Shown: positions 22,130 through 30,403, counted from the first letter of the stretch. The stretch: 32,657 nucleotides of DNA from Methanobacteriota archaeon (GCA_005878985.1 VBMA01000012.1:1-32657); one strand, 5' to 3'. Numbers and translations are program-made. Notes: generated by a model from the sequence alone, not told the origin.

Positions 22130-24061
22130 TTGGGGGAAACGCTCACCCACAAACTCATCGGTTCTCACCTCGCCGATGGCGCGATGAATCCCGGCGACGA
22201 GATCGCGCTCAGGATGGATCAGGCGCTCCTCCAGGATGCGACCGGAACGCTCGCGTGGCTCGAGTTCGAGCAGATGCGGCAGGACGCCGTCGCGATCCGC
22301 CAGGCGACGCAATACGTGGACCACAACATCCTCCAGACCGGATACGAGAATGCGGACGACCACCGCTTCCTGCGGAGCGTGTGCCAGCGGTATGGGGCGA
22401 TCTTCTCAGGACCGGGAAACGGCATCAGCCATTGGGCCCACATGGAGCGCTTCGACATGCCGGGCGAGACGATGCTCGGCTGTGACTCCCACACGCCACA
22501 AGCGGGAGCCTGCGGCATGCTCGCAATCGGTGCGGGCGGCTTCGAGGTCGCAAGCGCGATGGCGGGCGAGCCGTACCGGCTCACGATGCCCGAGGTGGTC
22601 CGTATCAAGCTCACGGGCAAGTTCAATCCGTGGGTGAGCGCGAAGGACGTGATCTTGGAACTGCTGAACCACTTCGACGTGAAGTGGGCGAAGAACAAGG
22701 TCCTCGAGTACGCAGGCCCCGCGCTGAAGGAGTTGACCGTCCCCTCCCGGGGAACGATCGCGAACATGGGAACGGAGCTCGGCGCGACCGGTTCCGTGTT
22801 TCCGGCGGACGGGATGACGAAGCAGTTCCTCACCGCCCAGGCCCGGGGGAAGGACTTCAAGTCACTCGGCGCGGACGAGGACGCCCACTACGACGACACG
22901 GTCGACATCGATCTCGGGACGCTCGAACCGCTGATCGCGTGTCCATCGAGTCCGGACAACGTGAAGCCCGTCAGCGAGGTCGCTGGGACCGAAGTCGCCC
23001 AGGTGGCCGTCGGGAGCAGCGTGAACTCGTCGTTCCGGGATCTCGGCGTCGTCGCGCACGCCCTGGACGGGAAGCACGTCGCTCCCGGCATTGCGATGGC
23101 GGTCTCCCCGGGTTCCCGGCAGACCCTCCTCCTCATGCTGACGAGCGGCCTCATGACGAAACTGATCAAGGCCGGCGTCCGCGAACTCGAAGTGGCCTGC
23201 GGCCCGTGCATCGGAATGGGATTCGCCCCGCCGACGAAAGGGGCCTCGGTCCGGACGTTCAACCGAAACTTCGAGGGGCGGAGCGGGACCGCAGACGACC
23301 TCGTCTACCTGTGCAGCCCCGAGACCGCGGCAGCAACGGCGGTTCACGGAGTCATCACGGATCCACGGGAGCTCGGCAAATATCCGGCCCTGAAGGAGCC
23401 CACGAAGTATCCCGTCGATACGTCGGGTTTCGAGTGGCCTCCGAGGGACCGATCCGCGGTCCAGGTTGTTCGCGGCCCCAACATCGCGCCGCTCCCCGTC
23501 GCCGCGCCGCCGAAAGACACGATCGAGGGCGAGGTCCTCCTTCGTCTCGGCGACAACATCTCGACGGACCACATCATGCCCGCGGGAGCGAAGATCCTCC
23601 CGCTGCGGTCGAACATCCCCGCGATCGCGGAGCACGTCTTCGAATACGTCGACCCGAGCTTCCCGGAACGCGCGAAGAAGGCGGGCGGCGGATTCATCGT
23701 CGCGGGCGAGAACTACGGCCAAGGTTCGTCGCGGGAGCACGCCGCGGTCGCACCGATGTTCTTGGGCGTGCACTTGGTCCTCGCGAAGGGGTTCGCGCGA
23801 ATCCACATGGACAACCTGGTGAACTCGGGCATCCCTCCCGTCACCTTCGCGGACCCAAAGGGTTACAACGAAATCCAGCAAGGGGACCGCCTCCGGATCA
23901 CGAAACTGCTCGCGGCGATCCGCGGACGCGGCGATGCGGTCGTGGAAAATCTCACGCGCGCCACGAAGACTGCGGTCCGCGTCGAATTACGGCCGTACCA
24001 GCGGGAGGTCCTCCTCGCCGGAGGCGGCATCCGATACGCGCAATCGCGCCGCCGTGCATGA
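22130..24061 (+). CDS. acn: Aconitate hydratase (compact, Aquifex type)
   Basis: This enzyme interconverts citrate and isocitrate in the TCA cycle, using a [4Fe-4S] cluster. At 643 residues it is shorter than AcnA/AcnB and fits the Aquifex-type group: GETLTHKLIGSHL, DATGTLAWLEFEQM, YVDHNILQTGYENADDHRFL, GNGISHWAHMERF, LGCDSHTPQAGACGMLAIGAGG. Cluster ligands are the Cys of IACPSSPDN and the pair in CGPCIG. The C-terminal swivel domain has DNISTDHIMPAG and GENYGQGSSREHAA with the catalytic serine-containing SSREH. The start is TTG at 22130, which matches where the family begins; no ATG or GTG suits. The next gene, homogentisate dioxygenase, follows 54 bp later but with its own TATA box. Fumarate from homogentisate breakdown would join the same cycle. 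Confidence 0.95.
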   Translation: MGETLTHKLIGSHLADGAMNPGDEIALRMDQALLQDATGTLAWLEFEQMRQDAVAIRQATQYVDHNILQTGYENADDHRFLRSVCQRYGAIFSGPGNGISHWAHMERFDMPGETMLGCDSHTPQAGACGMLAIGAGGFEVASAMAGEPYRLTMPEVVRIKLTGKFNPWVSAKDVILELLNHFDVKWAKNKVLEYAGPALKELTVPSRGTIANMGTELGATGSVFPADGMTKQFLTAQARGKDFKSLGADEDAHYDDTVDIDLGTLEPLIACPSSPDNVKPVSEVAGTEVAQVAVGSSVNSSFRDLGVVAHALDGKHVAPGIAMAVSPGSRQTLLLMLTSGLMTKLIKAGVRELEVACGPCIGMGFAPPTKGASVRTFNRNFEGRSGTADDLVYLCSPETAAATAVHGVITDPRELGKYPALKEPTKYPVDTSGFEWPPRDRSAVQVVRGPNIAPLPVAAPPKDTIEGEVLLRLGDNISTDHIMPAGAKILPLRSNIPAIAEHVFEYVDPSFPERAKKAGGGFIVAGENYGQGSSREHAAVAPMFLGVHLVLAKGFARIHMDNLVNSGIPPVTFADPKGYNEIQQGDRLRITKLLAAIRGRGDAVVENLTRATKTAVRVELRPYQREVLLAGGGIRYAQSRRRA

Positions 24062-24070
24062 GCCCCGCGG

Positions 24071-24077
24071 GTTTAAG
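24071..24077 (+). promoter_or_regulatory. Probable TATA box of hmgA
   Basis: GTTTAAG in a GC-rich gap is centred about 42 bp before the hmgA ATG at 24116. The predicted leader would be about 15 nt and carries GGAGGAGG (24102-24110), a strong ribosome-binding site. Confidence 0.45.
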
Positions 24078-24115
24078 TCGAGGCGCCGTTATCTCCGCGG
24101 GCGGAGGAGGCCACG

Positions 24116-24967
24116 ATGGCAATGATCGTCCGGAAGGGCACCGTGCCGTCGACCCCCCACACCGAGTTCTACGTGATCCCGAACGTCCTCGCCCGCGAGG
24201 AGATCCATGGGTCGTACGGCTTCAGCGGCGCGTGGTCGCGGAAGCTGCACGTGCGCTTCTATCCGACGGAGCAGGTGAAAGCCCCGACGAAAGGGGATTT
24301 CGATCTCGTGCCGGAGTTCCCGCCGGAGGCGGACGTCCTCCAACCGTACCACATCTTCACCGGACGGATTCCGTTTGAGGGAAATGCACTCTCCGCTCGA
24401 AAGCCCATCGTCCACGGGCCTCGGACCTCGATCTCGGTCTCGAAACCGGACGAGTCAATGCCGAAAGACACGTTCTTCCGAAACGGGGAGCGACACGAGG
24501 TGTACTTCGTCCAGGACGGTGAGGGCGTCGTGCGCTCGGAGTACGGAGACCTGAAGTTTCGCAAGGACGTCTACGTCGCAATTCCGAAAGGCACGACGTA
24601 CCGGATCGACCTCACCTCGCCGAAGGCCTGGTTCCTCATCATCGAGTCAATCTATCCGATCAACTTCGCACCGCACTACCTAAACAGGGAGGGCCAAGCC
24701 ACCCTGATGTCGCCCGTCGTCGAGACGGAAATCGAGACCCCGGAGTTGCCGCCGTTCCGGGACGAGCGCGGGGAATTCCCGATCGACGTGAAGCATAGCG
24801 GCGGGAAGTTCACGGGTGGGAAGGCGCCCTGTATCCGTTCGTCTTTGATATCAAGAGCCACCACGGCATCGCACGAGAGATCCACACGGCCCCGCCGATG
24901 CACCAGACGTTTCAGTCGGGCAACGTCCCGCAGAGCGGCTTCTCCCTCTGTTCGTTCGTCCCCGTGA
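24116..24967 (+). CDS. hmgA: Homogentisate 1,2-dioxygenase, N-terminal part (frameshifted)
   Basis: Homogentisate dioxygenase opens the aromatic ring of homogentisate to maleylacetoacetate in tyrosine and phenylalanine breakdown. This frame gives the cupin-type N-terminal domain: HTEFYVIPNVLAREEIHGSYGFSGAWS, ARKPIVHGPRTSISVSKPDESM, FFRNGERHEVYFVQDGEGVVRSEYGD and AIPKGTTYRIDL. Homology runs to about base 24823 (residue 236); the last 48 residues, CIRSSLISRATTASHERSTRP and on, are out-of-frame noise. The true sequence continues in another frame as ALYPFVFDIKSHHGIAREIH from 24826. One base is lost (or two gained) near GGCGCCC at 24824-24829. The start ATG has GGAGGAGG ahead. Whether the gene is really broken or the base is an assembly error is open. 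Confidence 0.85.
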   Translation: MAMIVRKGTVPSTPHTEFYVIPNVLAREEIHGSYGFSGAWSRKLHVRFYPTEQVKAPTKGDFDLVPEFPPEADVLQPYHIFTGRIPFEGNALSARKPIVHGPRTSISVSKPDESMPKDTFFRNGERHEVYFVQDGEGVVRSEYGDLKFRKDVYVAIPKGTTYRIDLTSPKAWFLIIESIYPINFAPHYLNREGQATLMSPVVETEIETPELPPFRDERGEFPIDVKHSGGKFTGGKAPCIRSSLISRATTASHERSTRPRRCTRRFSRATSRRAASPSVRSSP

Positions 24968-25332
24968 TGGCCGGCTGGCACCCACGGGAGGTCCCGGCCC
25001 CGTATGCGCACTTCAACGTCGATTCGGACGAGTTGATGTTCTTCTGCAACGCCTTCTACGGCGCCCGCGAAGGCGTTATCGAGGAAGGCTCGTTCACCTT
25101 CCACCCCGGGTCGACGCCGCACAGTCCCCAGGGGAACGCGGCCCAACGCTCCCTCGCGGCCCGGGGGAAGGTGCAGGCGCGCCTCGCGGTCATGCTCGAC
25201 ACGTACTTCGAGACCATGCGAATCACGACCCAAGGCTTCGCGTACCGCGATCCGGCGTACGTCCTGAGCTGGTCCGAGAACGTCCCGCGAGCCCAACCGG
25301 CGGGCGAAGGCTGGGAATCCCCCTCCGCCTGA
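24898..25332 (+). CDS. hmgA: Homogentisate 1,2-dioxygenase, C-terminal part (frameshifted)
   Basis: This frame holds the catalytic C-terminal half of HmgA. The homology actually begins at base 24826 with ALYPFVFDIKSHHGIAREIHTAPPMHQTFQ, upstream of the ATG that an ORF caller uses. The iron(II) ligands expected from the family are all here: His and Glu in HFNVDSDELMF, and His in HPGSTPHSPQG. The joined protein would be about 405 residues, near the usual 390-440. No ribosome-binding site precedes 24898, so this piece is unlikely to be made on its own, and enzyme activity would need the frame restored. A 70-bp gap separates it from the FAH-family gene, which would act two steps later in the same pathway. 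Confidence 0.85.
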   Translation: MHQTFQSGNVPQSGFSLCSFVPVMAGWHPREVPAPYAHFNVDSDELMFFCNAFYGAREGVIEEGSFTFHPGSTPHSPQGNAAQRSLAARGKVQARLAVMLDTYFETMRITTQGFAYRDPAYVLSWSENVPRAQPAGEGWESPSA

Positions 25333-25402
25333 ATCGAGGTGAGACCGTGGTCCTTCTGCAGGTTCGGATTCGAATCGGGTTCCGAGGCGCGCGGAGGCTT
25401 GC

Positions 25403-26419
25403 ATGAGGCTCGTGCGATTTTCGACGGCGGGAGGGCCACCCCGCCTGGGCGCTGTCCTCGGCCGGTGGGACCACTGGGAGAAAATCGTCGACCTCGCCGC
25501 GGTGGATTCCGCCATCCCGGCGGACACGCTCGCGTTCATCGATGCGTGTCCCGAGTTGACGGGCGACGTATGGGACCGGGCGCTCCGAGTGCTCTCCGAG
25601 GCCGAGAAGATCGAGTCCGACGCCCCCCTGTGGGCGTTTCGACCGGGCGACGTGCGGATCCATTCGCCGATTGCTCCGCGGCTGCTGCGAGACTTCCTCG
25701 CGTTTCGGGCCCATGTCGCTCGCACGCGGGCGGCCGCGTGGGCACAGATTCCGCCGGAGTGGGACGCGCTACCCGCGTACTACAACGGCAATCCATTGAA
25801 CGTCGTCGGGACGAAGGAGGCCATCCCTCCGATGCGCTTCGAGACGTTCGACGGACGGACGCCGCGGCTCGTGCCTTCGGCGAAGATGGACTACGAGGCG
25901 GAGATCGGCTTCGTCCTCGGGGAGGGCGGGCGGGACATTGACGCGGCGAAGGCCAATGCCCATCTCTTCGGCGTCACGATCTTCAACGATTTCTCGGCCC
26001 GGGACCTCCAGGCGACGGCGAGCCGCACCGGCATGGGGCCGGCTCCGGGGAAGGACTGGGCGAACGCCCTCGGGCCGTGCATCGTGACCCGCGACGAGTT
26101 CGGAGAACTGCGGGACCAAGCGATCGTCGTGCGCGTGAACAACGAGGAACGGCTGCGCGATCGGTACCGCACTCTCGTCCACGAGAACCCGTGGGTCCGC
26201 GAAGGCCAGCGAGCCCTGTGGTCGTTCCCGGAGATGCTCGAGTTCCTCTCCCGGTTCCAACCGATCCACGCGGGTGAGGTGTGGGGCAGCGGGACGATCC
26301 CCGGAGGTTGCGAGCTCGAGCGGGGCGACCGCGCTCGCTACCTCAAGCCCGGCGATCGCATTGAAATCGAGATCGAGGGAATCGGGGTCCTCGAGAATTC
26401 CATCGCGGCCTCGGCGTGA
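25403..26419 (+). CDS. Fumarylacetoacetate hydrolase-family protein
   Basis: A 338-residue FAH-superfamily enzyme. Members cleave C-C bonds of beta-diketo acids; in tyrosine breakdown, fumarylacetoacetate to fumarate and acetoacetate. Metal-binding and catalytic blocks are MDYEAEIGFVLGEGG (two metal-binding Glu), FGVTIFNDFSARDLQ (NDxSARD) and PGKDWANALGPCIVT, with IHAGEVWGSGTIPGGC near the C-terminus (GDxxxxGTPxG type). The N-terminal 130 residues form the usual smaller domain, RLVRFSTAGGPPRLGAVLG. Its place immediately after hmgA supports the fumarylacetoacetase role over the many other FAHD hydrolases, though no maleylacetoacetate isomerase is in the window. ATG at 25403 has GGAGG 5 bp upstream. 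Confidence 0.9.
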   Translation: MRLVRFSTAGGPPRLGAVLGRWDHWEKIVDLAAVDSAIPADTLAFIDACPELTGDVWDRALRVLSEAEKIESDAPLWAFRPGDVRIHSPIAPRLLRDFLAFRAHVARTRAAAWAQIPPEWDALPAYYNGNPLNVVGTKEAIPPMRFETFDGRTPRLVPSAKMDYEAEIGFVLGEGGRDIDAAKANAHLFGVTIFNDFSARDLQATASRTGMGPAPGKDWANALGPCIVTRDEFGELRDQAIVVRVNNEERLRDRYRTLVHENPWVREGQRALWSFPEMLEFLSRFQPIHAGEVWGSGTIPGGCELERGDRARYLKPGDRIEIEIEGIGVLENSIAASA

Positions 26420-26463
26420 GAGGATCATGGGCCGCGCAGCCGGCCCGACGCCCACGGATGGCT

Positions 26464-26895
26464 TCACAGGGGCGGCAGCTGGGCCCGAGCGATTTGCGAG
26501 CTGATCGCGTCGATGTAGTCCCGCATCCGGCGGACGATCGTTTGATTGCGGATCACGCCGAGGACCTGGCCGTCCTTTTCGACGAGGACCCTTCGGATCC
26601 CTTTTTCGGCCATGATTGCCGCGACTCGATCGATCCCATCGCCCGCATCGACGTAGACGAGGGGCCGCGACATCAACTCCTCGAGGCGGACCTTCGCGGG
26701 GTCTCGCCCCACCGCGACGACCTTCGCGATGATGTCCCACTCGGTGACGATGCCGACCGGCCGTCCCGCCGGCGACGACACGATGACGAACCCGTGGCGG
26801 AGGTCCGCCATCGCCTTCGCGGCTTCGAGAAGGGTCGTGTCGGGTCGCATCGAGAGGAACTCGGGTTCGAGGATGTCCTTCGCGAACAGGACCAT
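26464..26895 (-). CDS. CBS domain pair protein
   Basis: A 143-residue protein made of two CBS motifs and little more. First: FLSMRPDTTLLEAAKAMADLRHGFVIVSS with GRPVGIVTEWDIIAKVV; second: RPLVYVDAGDGIDRVAAIMAEKGIRRVLVEKDGQVLGVIRNQTIV. Such Bateman modules bind AMP, ATP, SAM or similar ligands and act as energy or cofactor sensors for partners. The partner is not known here. ATG at 26895 follows GGAGGAGG-like sequence on the opposite strand (rc TACCTCCTCCAATG), and CATAAA (26921-26926) upstream could be a TATA element. It lies 34 bp after the MFS gene on the same strand. Confidence 0.9.
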   Translation of the reverse strand: MVLFAKDILEPEFLSMRPDTTLLEAAKAMADLRHGFVIVSSPAGRPVGIVTEWDIIAKVVAVGRDPAKVRLEELMSRPLVYVDAGDGIDRVAAIMAEKGIRRVLVEKDGQVLGVIRNQTIVRRMRDYIDAISSQIARAQLPPL

Positions 26896-26929
26896 TGGAG
26901 GAGGTACCGCACCCGCGGCGTTTATGCCT

Positions 26930-28357
26930 TTACTCGATGCCCACCGCGTCCGCGGGCATCCGGCGCCGGATGGAAGCCGAAATCGCCCCGACCAGGCTGA
27001 TCGCCGCGATCACGTAGAAGATCTGGTGGAACGCATCCATGAACGCCCCGACTTCGAGCTGCCCCTGAGGCACGGGAAGCCCGGCGAAGATCGCTTGCAT
27101 CACGGCCAGCGGCATGCGCGACGCCATGATCGCAAACGCCAGCCCGAGGCTCACGAGGAATCCGACATTGAAGAGCGTCGACGACATGCCCGCGGCGACC
27201 CCGCGACGCACGACGGGCACCGAGTTCATGATCGACGCCACGTTCGGGGCGATGAACAGGCCGCCTCCGATGCCCGCGAGGATCATCGGCAAGACCAGGA
27301 TCGAGTACGAGGCCCCGTACGGAAGCGTCGCGAACCAGACGTACGACGCCGCGGAAATGAGAAGACCGGCCGTGGTGAAGCCACGGGGGCCGTACTTGTC
27401 CGAGAGGTAACCGCTGACGGGACCGATGCTGACGAAGGCCAGCGAGAACGGGATCAGGAGCACGCCCGCGGTCAGTGCGTCGAGGCCGAGCGCGCCTTGG
27501 AAGTAGAAGACGAGGACGAGGCCGACGGCCCCTCGAGCGGTCGACGCGAGGAGGTTGCTCACGACACCGGCGGAGAACGCCCTGTTTCGGAACAAGGCGA
27601 GGTCCATCATCGGAGACGGCACCACCCGTTCGATCGGCACGAAGGCGACGAGGCACGCGACGCCCGCGAAGAGCATGATGAGATCGATCGTCGCCCAGCC
27701 GGAAATCGCGCCCAGCGTGACCCCGAGGAGCGCGAGGGACAGGCCGCCCGCGAAGAGAAGATTTCCTGCCGGATCGAGTTTCTTGCTGCCCGGACGGGGC
27801 CCGAGTTCCTTGAGCCGGGTGTACGCCCAGATCGTGGCGAACACGCCGACGGGCACGTTGATCCAGAAAATCGATTGCCAACCCAGATACGCGGTGAGGA
27901 CGCCCCCGGCGACGAGGCCGATCAAGGCGCCGCCGGTCCCCGCCACCTGGTTCAGCCCGAGGGCCCGCCCGCGCTCGGCGACCGGAAACGCATCCGTCAG
28001 GATGGCGGCGCTGTTCGCGAAGAGGAGGCCCGCCCCGATTCCCTGGACGAGCCGGAACAGCACGAGGCTTTGGCCGTTCGGGGAGAGGCTGCAAAGCCCC
28101 GAGCCGATTGTGAAGACCGCGAAGCCGATGTTGTACAGACGGACGCGGCCGTACAGGTCCGCCAACCGGCCGATCGTCAGCAGGAGACTCGCCGTCACCA
28201 GCACGTAGCCCAAGATGATCCAGATGCCTTCGAGCGTCGTCGTGCCTGGGAGGTCGCGGATGATCGTCGGAAGGGAAATCAGGACGATGTTCGAGTCGAG
28301 CAGCGCCATGAACGTCCCGATGGTCGTGTTCGTCAGCACGACGTACTTGTATTGCAT
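26930..28357 (-). CDS. MFS transporter, DHA2 (EmrB/QacA) type
   Basis: A 475-residue membrane transporter with about 14 hydrophobic spans, the DHA2 drug:H+ antiporter layout. Diagnostic blocks are LLDSNIVLISLPTI in TM1 (motif D1, LDxTIVNVALP type), LTIGRLADLYGRVRLYNIG (motif A, GxLaDrxGrkxxl), LFRLVQGIGAGLLFANSAAIL (motif B) and GLVAGGVLTAYLGWQSIFWINVPVG (motif C). It probably exports an organic acid, drug-like molecule or aromatic compound; nothing in the sequence fixes the substrate. Given flanking homogentisate genes, export of an aromatic metabolite is possible. ATG at 28357, with CTAAATAAATA some 40 bp upstream on the same strand. The codon frame is antisense to a 557-residue shadow ORF. 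Confidence 0.94.
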   Translation of the reverse strand: MQYKYVVLTNTTIGTFMALLDSNIVLISLPTIIRDLPGTTTLEGIWIILGYVLVTASLLLTIGRLADLYGRVRLYNIGFAVFTIGSGLCSLSPNGQSLVLFRLVQGIGAGLLFANSAAILTDAFPVAERGRALGLNQVAGTGGALIGLVAGGVLTAYLGWQSIFWINVPVGVFATIWAYTRLKELGPRPGSKKLDPAGNLLFAGGLSLALLGVTLGAISGWATIDLIMLFAGVACLVAFVPIERVVPSPMMDLALFRNRAFSAGVVSNLLASTARGAVGLVLVFYFQGALGLDALTAGVLLIPFSLAFVSIGPVSGYLSDKYGPRGFTTAGLLISAASYVWFATLPYGASYSILVLPMILAGIGGGLFIAPNVASIMNSVPVVRRGVAAGMSSTLFNVGFLVSLGLAFAIMASRMPLAVMQAIFAGLPVPQGQLEVGAFMDAFHQIFYVIAAISLVGAISASIRRRMPADAVGIE

Positions 28358-28390
28358 TCAGTCGCCCGAGGGCGGCGCCTAGACCGTCGC

Positions 28391-28402
28391 GTATTTATTT
28401 AG
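28391..28402 (-). promoter_or_regulatory. Probable TATA box of the MFS gene
   Basis: On the minus strand CTAAATAAATAC is centred about 40 bp before the ATG at 28357, predicting a leader of about 13 nt. The plus strand reads GTATTTATTTAG and may also drive the divergent HPPD-like gene, with transcription from about 28422; that rules out the TTG at 28403 as its start. Confidence 0.45.
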
Positions 28403-28465
28403 TTGAGTCGCAGGCCGCGGGCCAGGCGGGCCGCCGAGTCTGTCCACGGGGTTCCGTGCCACCCC

Positions 28466-29245
28466 GTGCCACGAAAGGGTTATCGTCCGACATTTCGATT
28501 CGCAATCGGTGAGCGAACGGCCGCCCTTCCCGCGTTCCTGAAACTCAAGGTGGACCACAAGACGGTCCTGTGCCGAGATGTCAACACCTACCGCGCGCTC
28601 CGGGACTTCCTGCTGAACAGCGGATATTCACCCGTGTATGAGACGGAACGGGTCGGCGAAGAGAAGACCGCCATGGCGACGTTTGCATGTCTGAGCCCCT
28701 TGACCGGCGAGCGGCTCGCGGTCGTGCTCGGGTTGAGCGCGCCGAATGAAGTCTCGCATGCGCAGGCGCCGTTCGCCTACGGTTTCGCGGGGAAGCCGCA
28801 GAAGGACGCGCAGACGTACATGCAGCACCTCGCGCTCCGGACGACCGATATCGAGAAGCTGAAGTCGTACCTCGAGTCGAAGGGCGCCGAGTTCCTGACG
28901 CCGATCTACAAGGACAAGGACTCGTTCGGGCCGCTGCTCCAGTCCTTCACCCGCGAGCTCTTCGATGACGAATGGTTCTTCATCGAGTTCGTGCAGCGCG
29001 ACTACGACGCCGACAAGCTCGGCGTGGGCGGGACGCAGTTCGTTCAGAACACGGTCAAGTCCCTCTACGTCTCGAAGCAAGAGGAATTCCGGGAGTGGGA
29101 GAAGACGGGCAAGAAACGAAAGTTCCTCGACGGGGTCCCGGCAAAAGAGCGGGACCAACTCCTTCGAGACATCCTAGCAGATACGGAGCCGAAAGGATAC
29201 GTGCAGACCGTCGCACCGATCTCTCGGCATGTCAAGTTGAACTGA
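28466..29245 (+). CDS. 4-Hydroxyphenylpyruvate dioxygenase-like protein (single half)
   Basis: A vicinal-oxygen-chelate protein resembling the catalytic C-terminal half of HPPD, which makes homogentisate from 4-hydroxyphenylpyruvate. Candidate iron ligands are His in LKVDHKTVLC (first strand), His in YMQHLALRTTDIEKLKSYL, and Glu in DEWFFIEFVQRDYD, each in the right sequence neighbourhood (compare QHIAL and FFE-x-QR). Full HPPD is about 350 residues with an extra N-terminal VOC domain, not present here; instead about 75 residues follow the last ligand, ending KGYVQTVAPISRHVKLN. It may be a minimal HPPD or a related dioxygenase. The GTG at 28466 is one choice; GTG at 28550 is possible and the ORF track TTG at 28403 lies upstream of the predicted transcription start. 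Clustered with hmgA and FAH-family genes, which favours the tyrosine pathway. Confidence 0.68.
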   Translation: MPRKGYRPTFRFAIGERTAALPAFLKLKVDHKTVLCRDVNTYRALRDFLLNSGYSPVYETERVGEEKTAMATFACLSPLTGERLAVVLGLSAPNEVSHAQAPFAYGFAGKPQKDAQTYMQHLALRTTDIEKLKSYLESKGAEFLTPIYKDKDSFGPLLQSFTRELFDDEWFFIEFVQRDYDADKLGVGGTQFVQNTVKSLYVSKQEEFREWEKTGKKRKFLDGVPAKERDQLLRDILADTEPKGYVQTVAPISRHVKLN

Positions 29246-29302
29246 GTCCAGACGCCCAAGCGGGGGCGACAATCTCTTAGCCCCGTTACGCCTGACCCGT
29301 TT

Positions 29303-29770
29303 GTGCCCCGGAAGATCCGAGACGCCCGCGAATGTCCGAGAGACTGGTCGCCTCTGACTAAGGAGACTCGTCACTCCCATCTTCGTGCGGTCGAGGCCGA
29401 CGTTTGCCCGAAATGCAAGGGGATCTTCTTGGACAGGAAGGAGATTCGGAAACTTACCGGGGACTGGAGTCTGAACAAGCTCCTGACCAAGTACGTTGGG
29501 CTCGAGTCAGACAGCCAGCTCGTCTGCCCCAACTGCGGCGGCCTCATGGAAATCGAGGACGCGGGCAACGTGCGCGTGGACGTGTGCCTGGACTGCAAAG
29601 GCGTCTGGCTTGACGCCGGCGAACTGGAACGCCTCGCGGCGATGGACCCGGCCGAGTTCCGCAAGTTCACCCCGGAGAAGATCGAACAGCTTCAGAAGGC
29701 CAAGGAAATCCGGGAAGATGAGCACCGTCAGGCGATTCGCAGTTTGTTCCGCGGTTTACGCAGACCCTGA
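29303..29770 (+). CDS. Double zinc-ribbon (zf-TFIIB-like) protein
   Basis: A 155-residue protein with two tandem zinc-binding units of the zf-TFIIB type. The second is canonical: CPNCGGLM...VDVCLDCKGVWLDAGELERL. The first is similar, RECPRDWSPLTKETRHSHLRAVEADVCPKCKGIFLDRKEIRKL, with CPKC kept but its first pair changed to CPRD. The C-terminal 40 residues are highly charged and helical in look (FTPEKIEQLQKAKEIREDEHRQ). Such proteins are widespread in bacteria and archaea with no settled function; they are not transcription factor B. The start is GTG at 29303. The 3' end overlaps mobA by 15 bp on the other strand. Confidence 0.85.
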   Translation: MPRKIRDARECPRDWSPLTKETRHSHLRAVEADVCPKCKGIFLDRKEIRKLTGDWSLNKLLTKYVGLESDSQLVCPNCGGLMEIEDAGNVRVDVCLDCKGVWLDAGELERLAAMDPAEFRKFTPEKIEQLQKAKEIREDEHRQAIRSLFRGLRRP

Positions 29771-30403
29771 CGCATCGATCCCCCCATCACGGCGTTTGCC
29801 CTCTCCGCTCTGCCGTTCTCGCCTGGCGAGAACTTCATCCAAGTCCGCTTGAGTGTTAACGTCCAAGAAGGAGGACAAATCGGAATCGACCGCCCGAATC
29901 CGATCCGGATCGACGAAGCGACACCGGAGACGATCGACGAGCGCCGATGGAGAGGCAATCGACTCGTCGGACCGCAGGATTCGCGTGACCACCCGTCGCC
30001 GATAAATCGCCCGCAACGGATCGAAGACGGCGAACTTGGCCACGACGCATTCTTGGCGGCCCAACGACCGCAGGAAAAGCCGGTATAGCCCGGGCCGGAG
30101 GAGGGGGGCATCGCAGGGCGCGACGAGGACTCGGTCGCCGATCGCGACGTCGAATCCGCCGCGAAAGCCTTCGATCGGCCCTCGGTCGGAACGACGATCG
30201 ACCGAGAACGCGGCCTCCGGCAGGATCGGCCGCAGAGCGGAGACCATTTCGGAGGTCGCGACGGAGACCACAAGTTCTCCGGCGAGCGGACCGATCGCAT
30301 CGACCACGCAGCGAACCATCGGTTTGCCGCCTACGTCGATCAAGGCCTTCGGCCGACCAAACCGCCTCGACTCTCCTCCAGCGAGCACGAGCGCGGTGTC
30401 CAC
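29756..30403 (-). CDS. mobA: Molybdenum cofactor guanylyltransferase
   Basis: MobA adds GMP to molybdopterin, making the MGD cofactor of the DMSO-reductase family. The 215-residue protein opens with the nucleotidyltransferase signature VLAGGESRRFGRPKALIDVGGKPM, followed by DRGPIEGFRGGFDVA (GPLxG-type block) and VLVAPCDAPLLRPGLYRLF (metal-binding CDxPxL block), and ends with DVNTQADLDEVLARR as in many MobA proteins. GTG at 30403. It is divergent by 77 bp from an FdhF/YdeP-type oxidoreductase that needs just this cofactor, so the two are likely coordinated; both starts lie about 28 bp from weak AT-rich spots in the gap (TGCTTTAGG for mobA; AAAGATAAG for the other). Confidence 0.92.
   Translation of the reverse strand: MDTALVLAGGESRRFGRPKALIDVGGKPMVRCVVDAIGPLAGELVVSVATSEMVSALRPILPEAAFSVDRRSDRGPIEGFRGGFDVAIGDRVLVAPCDAPLLRPGLYRLFLRSLGRQECVVAKFAVFDPLRAIYRRRVVTRILRSDESIASPSALVDRLRCRFVDPDRIRAVDSDLSSFLDVNTQADLDEVLARRERQSGEGKRRDGGIDASGSA

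Noticed and set aside
22630-24378. 582-residue plus-strand ORF
   Set aside because: Alternative-frame shadow of aconitase and hmgA; Arg/Gly-rich with no motif.
26729-28402. 557-residue plus-strand ORF
   Set aside because: Antisense to the MFS transporter; highly charged Arg/Asp/Glu/His repeats typical of a shadow of a membrane protein gene.
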